64,000 bases of DNA. It comes from Lysobacteraceae bacterium PS02065 (GTDB taxonomy: Bacteria; Pseudomonadota; Gammaproteobacteria; Xanthomonadales; Rhodanobacteraceae). Every line of letters starts with the position of its first letter. Positions within the stretch are counted from its first letter, which is position 1. The stretch is from contig JASCPI010000007.1 in NCBI GenBank assembly GCA_029959555.1, positions 62,001-126,000 of the forward strand, written 5' to 3'. Below, in pieces: positions 17,549 through 26,133 of this stretch. The notes below the pieces were generated by a model. It did not search any database, was not told the origin of the DNA, and was given only the letters and a program-made list of their open reading frames with translations. The translations under genes were made by a program, and so were the position numbers.

Positions 17549-18863
17549 CGCCGTGAACCTGCGCCTGTCCGACGATTCGCGCGACGGCACCGGCCGCAAG
17601 AACATGCAGCAGCTGATCCTGCTGCGCTGGATCGCCGTCGTCGGCCAGGTACTCACGATCGGCGTCGTGCACGCTGCGATGGGCATCGCGCTGCCGCTGC
17701 AGCCGATGCTGGCCATCCTCGCCGGACTCGTGCTGTTCAACGTTGCCAGCCTGCTGCACTGGCGGCGCGGGCGCCACGTCGGCGACGCGGCGCTGCTGCT
17801 CGCGCTCGGCGTCGACATCGCTTCGCTCACCGCGCAGCTCTACCTGAGCGGCGGCATCAGCAACCCGTTCGTGTTCCTGTTCCTGCTGCAGGTCGCGCTC
17901 GGTGCGGTGCTGCTGCGGCCGCTGTCGAGCTGGATCGTCGTCTCGGTGACTGCAGCCTGCGCGGTGTTCCTCGCCCACGTGCCCGGCCCCGTCGCGATTC
18001 CCGTGCATCTCGAGGACGGCCTCGCCGATCCGCACGTGCTCGGCCTGCTCGTGTGCTTCGGCCTCGTCGCGACGCTGATCGTCGTGTTCATCACGCGCAT
18101 CGGTCGCATCGTGCGGGCACGCGACGCGCGCCTCGCGACGATGCGGCAGCAGGCCGCCGAGGAGGAACACATCGTGCGCATGGGCCTGCTCGCGTCGGGT
18201 GCGGCGCACGAACTCGGCACGCCGCTGTCGACGCTCGCGGTGATCCTGCGCGACTGGCGCGACATGCCGGCCTTCCGTTCGGATCCGGAATTGCTGCAGG
18301 ATGTGATCGAGATGGAAACCCAGATCACGCGCTGCAAGGCCATCGTCACCGGCATCCTGCTGTCGGCCGGCGAGACGCGCGGCGAAGCGCCCGCGCCGAC
18401 GACCCTGCACCGATTCTTCGACGGACTGGTCGCGGAATGGCGCGCGACGCGTCCGGCCGTGCGCTTCGACTACCTGCCGCGCCTCTGCGACGACGTACCG
18501 ATCGTCTCGGACACCGGCCTCAAGCAGATGATCGACAACATCCTCGACAACGCACTCGAGGCCTCGCCGAACTGGCTCGCGCTGGACGTCGTGCGCGGCA
18601 TCGACAGCGTGACCGTGCGCGTGACCGACGCCGGGCCGGGCTTCCCGCCCGCGATGCTCGAGCGGCTCGGCCAGCCCTACCACTCGAGCAAGGGACGCCC
18701 GGGCGGCGGACTCGGCCTGTTCCTGTCGCTCAACGTCGCGCGCACGCTCGGCGGCACGCTCGCCGCGCGCAACCGCGACGTCGGCGGCGCGGAAGTCACG
18801 GTCACGCTGCCGCTGTCGGCGGTCCTGCTCGATCGCGAGGACGATGCACGCGATGGCGACTGA
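17520..18863 (+). CDS. regB: RegB/PrrB/ActS-type redox-sensing histidine kinase
   Basis: Membrane sensor kinase of the RegB family, which reads the redox state of the quinone pool. Six hydrophobic segments occupy about residues 25-195. The quinone-site motif GGISNPF sits in the third/fourth segment region. The phospho-acceptor histidine is in GAAHELGTPLSTLAV, and a cysteine 42 residues later (TRCKAIV) sits close to where the redox-active cysteine lies in RegB (40 residues after the histidine). Kinase boxes NILDNALE and GGGLGLFLS are present. Start uncertain: ATG 17487 overlaps SURF1 by 62 bases, ATG 17520 by 29, and GTG 17553 follows its stop. It overlaps the regulator gene. Confidence 0.88.
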   Translation: MRAPSSHPRDAVNLRLSDDSRDGTGRKNMQQLILLRWIAVVGQVLTIGVVHAAMGIALPLQPMLAILAGLVLFNVASLLHWRRGRHVGDAALLLALGVDIASLTAQLYLSGGISNPFVFLFLLQVALGAVLLRPLSSWIVVSVTAACAVFLAHVPGPVAIPVHLEDGLADPHVLGLLVCFGLVATLIVVFITRIGRIVRARDARLATMRQQAAEEEHIVRMGLLASGAAHELGTPLSTLAVILRDWRDMPAFRSDPELLQDVIEMETQITRCKAIVTGILLSAGETRGEAPAPTTLHRFFDGLVAEWRATRPAVRFDYLPRLCDDVPIVSDTGLKQMIDNILDNALEASPNWLALDVVRGIDSVTVRVTDAGPGFPPAMLERLGQPYHSSKGRPGGGLGLFLSLNVARTLGGTLAARNRDVGGAEVTVTLPLSAVLLDREDDARDGD

Positions 18864-19392
18864 CGCACGCCGCCTGCTGATCGTCGAGGACGACGCCGCG
18901 TTCGCGCGCACGCTGTCGCGCTCGTTCGAGCGGCGTGGCTACCAGGTACGCGGCATCGCCACGCTCGACGAGGTCGATGCCGCGGTCGACGCGTTCGCAC
19001 CGACGCATGCGGTGGTCGACCTCAAGCTCGCCGGCGGCGGCTCGGGCCTGGCCTGCGTGAAGGCGCTGCACGAGCGCGATCCGGACATCGTGATCGTCGT
19101 GCTGACCGGCTACGCGAGCATCGGCACCGCGGTCGAGGCCGTGAAGCTCGGCGCCCGGCACTACCTCGCCAAGCCGTCGAACACCGACGACATCGAGGCC
19201 GCGTTCGCGCGCACCGAAGGCGACACTGAAGTCGAGGCGGCCACCCGCACGTCGTCGATCAAGACGCTCGAGTGGGAACACATCCACGGCGTGCTCGCCG
19301 AGAGCGATTTCAACATCTCCGAAGCCGCGCGCCGGCTCGGCATGCATCGGCGCACGCTCGCGCGCAAGCTCGAGAAGCGCCGCGTGACGTGA
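18853..19392 (+). CDS. regA: RegA/PrrA/ActR-type response regulator
   Basis: 179-residue global redox regulator, partner of the preceding kinase. The receiver domain has the acidic pair in LLIVEDDAAF, the phospho-acceptor in HAVVDLKLAGGGSG and the lysine in YLAKPSN. After a short linker, a Fis-type helix-turn-helix (FNISEAARRLGMHRRTLARKLEKR) ends the protein, the highly conserved RegA C-terminus. ATG 18844 is an alternative giving three more residues; both overlap the kinase end. Its position at the end of the cyo operon suggests that the oxidase and its regulator are co-expressed. Confidence 0.9.
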   Translation: MATDARRLLIVEDDAAFARTLSRSFERRGYQVRGIATLDEVDAAVDAFAPTHAVVDLKLAGGGSGLACVKALHERDPDIVIVVLTGYASIGTAVEAVKLGARHYLAKPSNTDDIEAAFARTEGDTEVEAATRTSSIKTLEWEHIHGVLAESDFNISEAARRLGMHRRTLARKLEKRRVT

Positions 19393-19416
19393 CGGCGCCG
19401 ACAGGCGTCGGCGCCG
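19393..19416. terminator. Perfect 10-bp hairpin between convergent genes
   Basis: CGGCGCCGAC, loop AGGC, GTCGGCGCCG, beginning at the base after the regA stop and ending 10 bases before the stop of the convergent DUF6607-like gene. Very stable, but without a U-tract on either strand. Confidence 0.55.
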
Positions 19417-19425
19417 CGGATCGAC

Positions 19426-20661
19426 TCAGTATTTCGCGGGCGCGGTCGACGGCGTCTCGCCGTCCTTGAGCAGGTAGCCCTCGACTTCCTTGCGCACGGT
19501 CTTCTCGAGCACGCGCGGCTTCGGGCCCTTGCCCTCCTCGATCTCCGAGGCGAGCTTGAACAGCGGCATGAAGAGCTGCCCCTGGTCGGGCGCGGCGCGC
19601 AGCACGACCGGCTTGTCCGCGCCGAGCAGCGCGGCCCATTCGGCGCGCACGAGCTTCCACATCGGATCGGTGGCTTTCAGGTACGCATCGGCGGGCGCGA
19701 AATCGTAGTCGCGGATGCGCTCGTAGCGGTTGAAGCCGTACTCGCGCGCGAGGATCGGTTCCTCGGTGCGCGGCGTGCCGGCCGAGGCGAGCGCGACCTT
19801 GTGGTTGAACTGCTCGTGCACCCAGCCGGTCGGCACGATCACGTGGCGGTTGGTGCCGGCGAGCACCTGGTAATCCGAACGCACCGAGTACTCGCGGCGC
19901 GGCAGCGGGCGCCAGCCTTCCGGCGATTCCCATGCCGAATAGCCCTTCGCGTGCTGCCAGCGCGCGACGTCGGCGTAGCGCGGCGAATCGTCGACCTGAT
20001 ACACCGACTGCGACCACGCACCCTTGGCCGCCGCCGGATCCACGGCCTCGCGTTCCCAGGTCTGCGCACCGCGGTAGCGGAACACGTGCGTCGGTTCGTA
20101 CTGCCAGTCCTGGCGCCAGTGCTTGGTCACGAACGGCCCCATCATCTTGCCGTCCTTGCCGATGATGCTCATGACCAGCATGTGCTGCAGCGAGATGAAG
20201 GTGCCGCGATCCTCGAGCACGACGACCTTCTCGGTACCCCAGCTCTGGTACGGGCGCGACGGCTTGAAGCCGGGCGTGAAGCCGGCGACCTCGATGAAGT
20301 CGAAGCTCGCACGGTAACCGCCCGTCATCGCGAGGATCGCGCGGCGATCACGCTCGAACGCGTCGATGCCGGGCTCCTGCAACGAACGCCAGCCTTCCGA
20401 AGCTTCGGTGTCGAGCGTGATCGGGGTGCCACGCGTGGTGCCGCCGCGCGGCGCGAGTTCGCCGCCTTCGACGAACTGCCACGCGAACGTGTACTGGCGC
20501 GACGCCGGTGCGTCGGCGGCTGCTGCGGGTGCCGCTGCCGGCACTGCAGCTGCGGGCGCGGCATCGGCCGTCTTTGCGGCGGGCGCAGGGCCGACGGCGG
20601 CCAGCGGCATGGACACGAAGAGGCCGAGGACGGCCGACACGGCGAGGATTCGGGAGATCAA
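19426..20661 (-). CDS. Exported DUF6607-like protein
   Basis: 411 residues. The N-terminus is a signal peptide (LISRILAVSAVLGLFVSMPLAAV) followed by an Ala/Pro-rich linker (about 25-65), then a Trp/Tyr-rich globular domain with repeated motifs such as TKHWRQDWQYEPTHVFRYRG and REYSVRSDYQVL. The pattern matches the uncharacterised DUF6607 family as I recall it. The frame reaches 20778, but TTG 20661, eight bases after AAGGAG, starts directly at the signal peptide and is preferred. Likely periplasmic or outer-membrane attached; function unknown. Confidence 0.78.
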   Translation of the reverse strand: MISRILAVSAVLGLFVSMPLAAVGPAPAAKTADAAPAAAVPAAAPAAAADAPASRQYTFAWQFVEGGELAPRGGTTRGTPITLDTEASEGWRSLQEPGIDAFERDRRAILAMTGGYRASFDFIEVAGFTPGFKPSRPYQSWGTEKVVVLEDRGTFISLQHMLVMSIIGKDGKMMGPFVTKHWRQDWQYEPTHVFRYRGAQTWEREAVDPAAAKGAWSQSVYQVDDSPRYADVARWQHAKGYSAWESPEGWRPLPRREYSVRSDYQVLAGTNRHVIVPTGWVHEQFNHKVALASAGTPRTEEPILAREYGFNRYERIRDYDFAPADAYLKATDPMWKLVRAEWAALLGADKPVVLRAAPDQGQLFMPLFKLASEIEEGKGPKPRVLEKTVRKEVEGYLLKDGETPSTAPAKY

Positions 20662-20835
20662 GCGATCACTCCTTGCGAGGCAGGAAGCGCCGGCGCGGGG
20701 CCGGTTGGCGGGTCGCCGAGGATAGACGCGAATCGTTCCCATTTCCAACAACAGGTGGCAGACCTTTCGTGTCCCCATGCCGGCCGCCGTCGTCGCAGCA
20801 GCCTGCGGGTGGGTACCGCGCGCATCGACACGACG

Positions 20836-21723
20836 TCAGTCTTCGCGCAGCGCGTCGATCACGGCCTGCAGGCCGGCGGACTTGTATTTGCGGCTCGGGT
20901 AGTAGAGGTAAAGCGCATCCTCCGGCGCGATCCAGTCGTCCAGGCAGCGCACGAGGCGCCCGTCCGCGACATGCGGCAATGCGCGATCCTCCCAGACATA
21001 GGCCAGTGCGACACCCGCGAGCGCGGCTTCGATCATGAGTTCGTGGTCGTGCAGCGCGAGCGGGCCGCTCGGCTGGAACTCGACGTGTCGGCCCTTGCGC
21101 ACGAACGACCACGGATACCGCGCCGTGCTCGGGTACATGTTGCGGATGCAGACGTGTCCCTCGAGGTCGGCCGGCACCTTCGGCACACGCCGGCTCGCGA
21201 AGTAGGCCGGTGATCCGACGACCACGAAGCGCAGGCGTGGCCGGATCCGCACGGCCGTCATGCCCTCGCCGAGACTCTCGCCGAGACGGATGCCCGCATC
21301 GAAACCTTCCTCGACGATGTCGACGAGCCGATCGGTCGCGACGATCTCGAGTTCGAGATGCGGATTGCGCTCCAGCAGCGGACCGAGCACGGGACCGAGC
21401 ACGAACGGTGCGATCGAGTTCGGCGCGTTGAGGCGCACCTTGCCGAACGGGGTGTCGCGATAGCGATTCAGCGCGTCGAGCGCCGCACCGATGCCGGCGA
21501 AGGCCGGCGAGAGCTGTTCGAGCAACTGCGCACCGGCATCCGTGAGCGAAACGCTGCGCGTGGTGCGGTTGAGCAGGCGCAGCCCGACACGCGCTTCGAG
21601 GTTCGACACCGCGTGGCTGATCGCCGAGGCGGTGACGCCACGTTCCTCCCCCGCGCGACGAAAGCTGCGATGCCGCGCGACCGCATCGAAGGCCGCCAGT
21701 TCGGAAAGCTCGGTCGCACGCAT
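20836..21723 (-). CDS. LysR-family transcriptional regulator
   Basis: 295 residues, usual LysR length. The N-terminal winged helix has FDAVARHRSFRRAGEERGVTAS, followed by the linker helix and the effector-binding domain with LNAPNSIAPFVLGPVLGPLL. It is transcribed divergently from the glyoxalase/SDR pair, with 120 bases between the starts, the classic arrangement in which the LysR protein controls its neighbour and itself. Two inverted repeats lie in that gap. Confidence 0.92.
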   Translation of the reverse strand: MRATELSELAAFDAVARHRSFRRAGEERGVTASAISHAVSNLEARVGLRLLNRTTRSVSLTDAGAQLLEQLSPAFAGIGAALDALNRYRDTPFGKVRLNAPNSIAPFVLGPVLGPLLERNPHLELEIVATDRLVDIVEEGFDAGIRLGESLGEGMTAVRIRPRLRFVVVGSPAYFASRRVPKVPADLEGHVCIRNMYPSTARYPWSFVRKGRHVEFQPSGPLALHDHELMIEAALAGVALAYVWEDRALPHVADGRLVRCLDDWIAPEDALYLYYPSRKYKSAGLQAVIDALRED

Positions 21724-21730
21724 TACTGAA

Positions 21731-21778
21731 TCTTGCTCATCTCAAGAAAGAACATTGGTGGTCTTATCACGACCAATG
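21731..21778. promoter_or_regulatory. Candidate LysR binding sites in the divergent promoter
   Basis: Two inverted repeats lie just upstream of the LysR start. TCTTG-N7-CAAGA (21731-21747) has the T-N11-A form of LysR boxes. CATTGGT-N12-ACCAATG (21753-21778) has perfect 7-bp arms and covers the region where a divergent promoter would sit. The presence of both fits a recognition site plus an activation site. Confidence 0.5.
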
Positions 21779-21843
21779 CGCGGGCGCAAAGTGCCTCCAC
21801 GCCACGACGGCGCCACCGTCGCACCCTCGACGAGGAACCCGCC

Positions 21844-22305
21844 ATGACCGACTTCATCGCCCCACCCCGGAACACCCGATCGCCGTTCGCGGACATGCGC
21901 GGGCATCACGTCGCGATCCGCACGCCCGATCTCGAAAGCGCGCGGCGCTGGTACGTGGACACGCTCGACTTCCGCGTCGTCGCCGAATGGGACTACGCCG
22001 ACGAAAAGCTCGCCTACCTCGCACCGGCCTCGGACGACACCTTCTACATCGAGGTTCTCGGTGGCGGCGAGCCGGCACCGGTCGACGTGTGCCCCTACAC
22101 CGACCTCGGCGACAGCCTGCGCTACGCCGGCTACCACCACGTCTGCCTGAGCGTCGACAGCGTCGACGCGACCATCGCGGCGTTGCGCGAACGCGGCGTG
22201 GCGATCGTCACCGAACCCTTCGTGCTGCCGGCCATCCGCCGTCGCCTCGCCTTCATCGCCGATCCGTTCGGCAACCTCATCGAACTGGCCGAAGTGCTGG
22301 CCTGA
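21844..22305 (+). CDS. VOC-superfamily (glyoxalase/dioxygenase-like) protein
   Basis: 153-residue metal-dependent fold of the vicinal oxygen chelate superfamily. The two beta-alpha-beta-beta-beta halves are visible: HHVAIRTPDLESARRWYVDTLDF opens the first and YHHVCLSVDSVDATIAALRERG the second. The family end FIADPFGNLIELAEVL carries the usual metal-ligand glutamate. Upstream frame extensions to 21733 lie in the promoter region, so ATG 21844 is the start. It is followed by an SDR oxidoreductase 36 bases on. Substrate unknown. Confidence 0.88.
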   Translation: MTDFIAPPRNTRSPFADMRGHHVAIRTPDLESARRWYVDTLDFRVVAEWDYADEKLAYLAPASDDTFYIEVLGGGEPAPVDVCPYTDLGDSLRYAGYHHVCLSVDSVDATIAALRERGVAIVTEPFVLPAIRRRLAFIADPFGNLIELAEVLA

Positions 22306-22341
22306 ACACCCCTCGCCCTTTCACGCCCACAGGAGAGACCC

Positions 22342-23178
22342 ATGAATGTCTGGCTCATCACCGGCGCCTCGCGCGGCATCGGCGCGCTCGTCGCGGAACG
22401 CGCCCTCGCCCGCGGCGACGCCGTCGTCGCGACCGCGCGCAACCTTTCCGCCATCGTCGAGCGGTTCGGCGAACACCCGCGGCTGCTGCCGCTCGCGCTC
22501 GACGTGACCGACGAAGCACAGGCCCGCCAGGTCGTTGCCGCCGCGCTGGCACGCTTCGCACGCATCGACGTGCTGCTCAACAACGCCGGCTTCGGACTCA
22601 TGGGTGCGGTCGAAGAGGCGAGCGCCGCCGATGTGGAAGCGGTTTACCGCACCAACGTGTTCGGCCTGCTCAACGTGACGCGTGCCGTGCTGCCGTCGAT
22701 GCGCGAGCGCCGCGCCGGCCTCGTGCTCAACATCTCGTCGATCGGCGGCTACCGCGGTGCCGCGGGGTTCGGCGTGTACAGCTCCACCAAGTTCGCGGTG
22801 GAGGGACTCTCCGAGGCCCTGCACGACGAACTCGCCCCGCTCGGCATCCGCGTGACCGTGATCGAGCCCGGCTATTTCCGCACGGATTTCCTCGACGCCA
22901 GGTCACTGTCGACGAGTCCGGACGAGATCGCGGACTACGCGGACACCGCAGGCAAGGTCCGCCAGGTCGCGGTCGACCTGAGCCACCGTCAGCCGGGCGA
23001 TCCCGCGCGACTCGCCGACGTGCTGGTGACGCTGCCGGAGACGACGGCGCTGCCGGTACGCCTGCCGCTCGGCAGCGACACCGTCGCGGCGATCGAGGCC
23101 AAGCACGCTTCGGATGCGGCGATCCTCGCGACATGGCGGCCGGTCGCGCTGTCCACCGACTTCGCTGCCACCGCCTGA
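22342..23178 (+). CDS. Short-chain dehydrogenase/reductase
   Basis: 278-residue classical SDR. Rossmann cofactor motif TGASRGIG at residues 7-14, the structural motif NNAGFG near 77, catalytic serine in NISSIGGYRG and the YSSTK catalytic Tyr/Lys pair near 150. The C-terminal region (EPGYFRTDFLDARSL) resembles SDRs annotated as short-chain oxidoreductases of the YusZ/FabG-like type. Acts in the cytoplasm with NAD(P)H. Second gene of a probable LysR-controlled pair with the VOC gene; substrate unknown. Confidence 0.92.
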   Translation: MNVWLITGASRGIGALVAERALARGDAVVATARNLSAIVERFGEHPRLLPLALDVTDEAQARQVVAAALARFARIDVLLNNAGFGLMGAVEEASAADVEAVYRTNVFGLLNVTRAVLPSMRERRAGLVLNISSIGGYRGAAGFGVYSSTKFAVEGLSEALHDELAPLGIRVTVIEPGYFRTDFLDARSLSTSPDEIADYADTAGKVRQVAVDLSHRQPGDPARLADVLVTLPETTALPVRLPLGSDTVAAIEAKHASDAAILATWRPVALSTDFAATA

Positions 23179-23226
23179 GGCACGACGGAGCGTGACGTGC
23201 CGGTGCCGCCCATGATCCGCACGACG

Positions 23227-23258
23227 ACGATCGGCACGCGGGGAAGCGTGCCGATCGT
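23227..23258. terminator. Perfect 13-bp hairpin between convergent genes
   Basis: ACGATCGGCACGC, loop GGGGAA, GCGTGCCGATCGT, between the SDR stop and the metE stop. The longest of the five U-less hairpins at convergent junctions in this window. Expected to mark the 3' ends of both transcripts. Confidence 0.6.
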
Positions 23259-23317
23259 GGTGTCCTGCGTCCCCACCTTGTCCATCCGTGCGCCGACCAC
23301 GGCGGCGCACGCGGGCC

Positions 23318-25600
23318 TCAGGTGTGGCTATTACGCAAGGCTTTCGCCGCGGCCACCATCGCCACGAGCGCGGCACGCGTTTCCTTCCAGCCACGCGTCT
23401 TGAGCCCGCAATCCGGATTGACCCAGATCTGCCCGGCCTCGAGCACGTCACGGGCCTTGTGCAGCAGCTCCGTCATCTCGCCCTGGTCGGGCACGCGCGG
23501 ACTGTGGATGTCGTACACGCCGGGGCCGATCTCGTTCGGGTACCGGTACTTCACGAAGGCATCGAGCAGCTCCATGCGCGAGCGCGAGGTCTCGATCGAG
23601 ATGACGTCCGCATCCATCGCCGCGACCGCTTCGATGATGTCGTTGAACTCGGAGTAGCACATGTGCGTGTGGATCTGCGTGTCGTCGCGCACGCCTGACT
23701 GGGTGATGCGGAAGCTGTCGACGGCCCAGTCGAGGTAGGCCTTCCAGTCCGCGCGACGCAGCGGCAAGCCCTCGCGCAGCGCCGGCTCGTCGATCTGGAT
23801 GATGCCGATGCCGGCGGCCTCGAGGTCGAGCACCTCGTCGCGCAGGGCGAGTGCGATCTGCCGGCACGTCCTCTCGCGCGGCTGGTCGTCGCGCACGAAC
23901 GACCACTGCAGCACCGTCACCGGGCCCGTGAGCATGCCCTTCATCGGCCGCTGCGTGAGCGACTGCGCGTACTGCGACCAGCGCACGGTCATCGGTGCCG
24001 GACGCGCGACGTCGCCGTAGAGGATCGGTGGCTTCACGCAGCGCGAGCCATAGCTCTGCACCCATCCGTTCTTCGTGAAGGCGAAACCGTCGAGCTGCTC
24101 GCCGAAGTACTCGACCATGTCGTTGCGCTCGAACTCGCCGTGCACGAGCACGTCGATGTCGAGGGCCTCCTGCGCGCGCACGCATGCCTCGGTCTCGGCG
24201 GCGAGGAACGCGTCGTACTCGGCCTGCGAGCGCTTGCCGGACTTGAACGCCGCGCGCGCCTCACGCACCCCGCGCGTCTGCGGGAACGAGCCGATCGTGG
24301 TGGTCGGGTACGCCGGCAGCTTGAACCGCGCCCGTTGCTGCGTACGGCGCACCGTGTACGGCGACGGTCGGGCCGAGTCGGCACCCTCGACCGACGCGAG
24401 GCGCGCGGCGACATCGTCGCGATGCACTTTCCTCGACGCACGGCGCGACGCGATGCGCTCGCGCGCGACCTCGAGCGAACCTTCGGCCGACACCATGCCG
24501 TCGAGCGCGTCGGCGAGGATGCGCAACTCCTCGACCTTCTGGCGCGCGAAGGCCAACCAGCGCACGACATCGGCGGGCAGCTGGTGCTCGAGCGTCGCGT
24601 CGATCGGTGCGTGCAGCAGCGAGCATGACGGCGCGACCTGCAGGCGTTCGCCACCACGCGCATCACGGGCGTGACGTGCGAGCGCGAGCGCGCGATCGAG
24701 GTCGGTGCGCCACACGTTGCGACCGTCGACGAGGCCGAGCGAGAGCGTCCACGTGGCCGGGATCGCCGCGAGCACGTCGTCGAGCTGCTGCGGCGCACGC
24801 ACGAGGTCGACGTGCAGGCCGTCGACGGGCAGCGACGCGACGAGCGCGAGGTTGTCGCCGATCGCCCCGAAATACGTCGCGAGCAGCAGCTTCGGGCGCT
24901 TCACGTCGGCCAACGCGGCGTAGGCGTCGCGGTACGCGGCATGGTCGTCGCCGTCCTGGTCGAGCACGAGGCAGGGCTCGTCGACCTGCACCCAGTCCGC
25001 GCCCGCATCGGCGAGCCTGCCGAGCAGTTCGGCGTAGGCCGCGACCAGCGCGGGCAGCAGGTCGAGGCGATCGCTGCCGTCGATGCTCTTGGACAGCAGC
25101 AGGAAGCTGACCGGGCCGAGCAGCACCGGACGCGCGCGCGCGCCGGCGTCGCGCGCCTCGAGGAATTCGGCGACGGGCTTGTCGCCGCGCAGGCGAAAGG
25201 CCTGCGCGGCCTCGAGTTCCGGCACGAGGTAGTGGTAGTTCGTGTCGAACCACTTGGTCATCTCGAGCGCGGGAAGATCGACGCCGTCCTTCTGCAGGCC
25301 GCGCGCCATCGCGAAGTAGCCCTGCAACGGATCGGCATCGGCGAGCGCACGGTAACGCTGCGGGATCGCGTCGAACAGGAAGGCCGTGTCGAGCACGTGG
25401 TCGTACAGCGAGAAGTCGTTGCACGGCACGGTGTCGGCACCGGCCGCGTGCTGCAGCTGCCAATGCCGGTGGCGCAAGGCCTTGGCCTGCATCTGCAGTG
25501 CACTCGCGTCGGCATCGCCGCGCCAGTAGGCCTCGACGGCCTGCTTGAGTTCACGTCGGATCCCGATGCGCGGGAAGCCGAGGTTGATCGCTTGGGTCAT
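23318..25600 (-). CDS. metE: Cobalamin-independent methionine synthase
   Basis: 760-residue cytoplasmic enzyme that transfers the methyl group of 5-methyltetrahydropteroyl-triglutamate to homocysteine, the last step of methionine synthesis, without B12. The N-terminal opens INLGFPRIGIRRELKQAVE. The C-terminal barrel has TTIGSFPQT, the zinc-binding HMCYSEF, and the second cysteine in NPDCGLKTRGW. Length and motifs are complete. A GAGGA ribosome site lies just upstream of ATG 25600. A cobalamin riboswitch sits in the leader, so expression should fall when B12 is available. This implies that a B12-dependent MetH exists elsewhere. Confidence 0.97.
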   Translation of the reverse strand: MTQAINLGFPRIGIRRELKQAVEAYWRGDADASALQMQAKALRHRHWQLQHAAGADTVPCNDFSLYDHVLDTAFLFDAIPQRYRALADADPLQGYFAMARGLQKDGVDLPALEMTKWFDTNYHYLVPELEAAQAFRLRGDKPVAEFLEARDAGARARPVLLGPVSFLLLSKSIDGSDRLDLLPALVAAYAELLGRLADAGADWVQVDEPCLVLDQDGDDHAAYRDAYAALADVKRPKLLLATYFGAIGDNLALVASLPVDGLHVDLVRAPQQLDDVLAAIPATWTLSLGLVDGRNVWRTDLDRALALARHARDARGGERLQVAPSCSLLHAPIDATLEHQLPADVVRWLAFARQKVEELRILADALDGMVSAEGSLEVARERIASRRASRKVHRDDVAARLASVEGADSARPSPYTVRRTQQRARFKLPAYPTTTIGSFPQTRGVREARAAFKSGKRSQAEYDAFLAAETEACVRAQEALDIDVLVHGEFERNDMVEYFGEQLDGFAFTKNGWVQSYGSRCVKPPILYGDVARPAPMTVRWSQYAQSLTQRPMKGMLTGPVTVLQWSFVRDDQPRERTCRQIALALRDEVLDLEAAGIGIIQIDEPALREGLPLRRADWKAYLDWAVDSFRITQSGVRDDTQIHTHMCYSEFNDIIEAVAAMDADVISIETSRSRMELLDAFVKYRYPNEIGPGVYDIHSPRVPDQGEMTELLHKARDVLEAGQIWVNPDCGLKTRGWKETRAALVAMVAAAKALRNSHT

Positions 25601-25794
25601 GGTGTGGTCCTCGATTCGTCATGAATGGAGGAACGAAGGAAAGGCGTCGGCGGACCGCATGCGCAGCCGTCGTCACCCGCGACCTTCGCCCCCTCGGGCG
25701 AACCGGCACCCGCGGGCACGCGTGCGCACGCACGCCTCCGCATGGAGGCGCGACATGCCCACCGCCTCCCACGGGCGCCAGGTCAGGCAGGGAT

Positions 25795-26010
25795 CGCTCC
25801 CTGGCCGAGGCAGGTCTTCGGGCTCGTGGACGTGGTGCATGCGCATGCACCGCCTACTGTCCGCCGCTTCCCGGTCCTCGCGGACCAGTGCTGTTGGCGA
25901 AGGTCGTTTCCACACACCGCTGCGGGGCAGCGCCGGATTTGGCATGGGCCGTACCGGCTTCCCTTTTAAATTCATCCCTTCATGCAGATGAAGAGATGGA
26001 TACCTTGGCG
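25795..26010 (-). promoter_or_regulatory. Cobalamin (B12) riboswitch in the metE leader
   Basis: Read on the - strand, the leader shows the core of the cobalamin riboswitch in order: AAAAGGGAAGCC (near 25957-25968), CAAATCCGGCGCTGCCCC (25924-25941), a CACTGG/CGGGAAG segment, and finally the B12 box AGCCCGAAGACCTGCCT (25808-25824 on the + strand). The 5' boundary is set by eye. Downstream, between the box and ATG 25600, are further GC hairpins (for example around 25733-25750) that could form the expression platform. Adenosyl- or methylcobalamin binding would repress metE. Confidence 0.88.
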
Positions 26011-26015
26011 TGCGC

Positions 26016-26044
26016 ATGCTGGACCGTTTGCGGCCGCCGGTCAA
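26016..26044 (-). promoter_or_regulatory. Candidate promoter for the riboswitch-metE transcript
   Basis: On the - strand, TTGACC (26044-26039) and CAGCAT (26021-26016) are separated by 17 bases. Initiation would fall near 26009, just where the riboswitch begins. The -10 is weak. Confidence 0.35.
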
Positions 26045-26133
26045 GGACGATGCCGGCCGGGTGCGACCGTCGGTCACGTCCCTCGCGACGATGCCGGTGA
26101 TGTCATCGGCGGATCCCTCCACTCACGACATCG

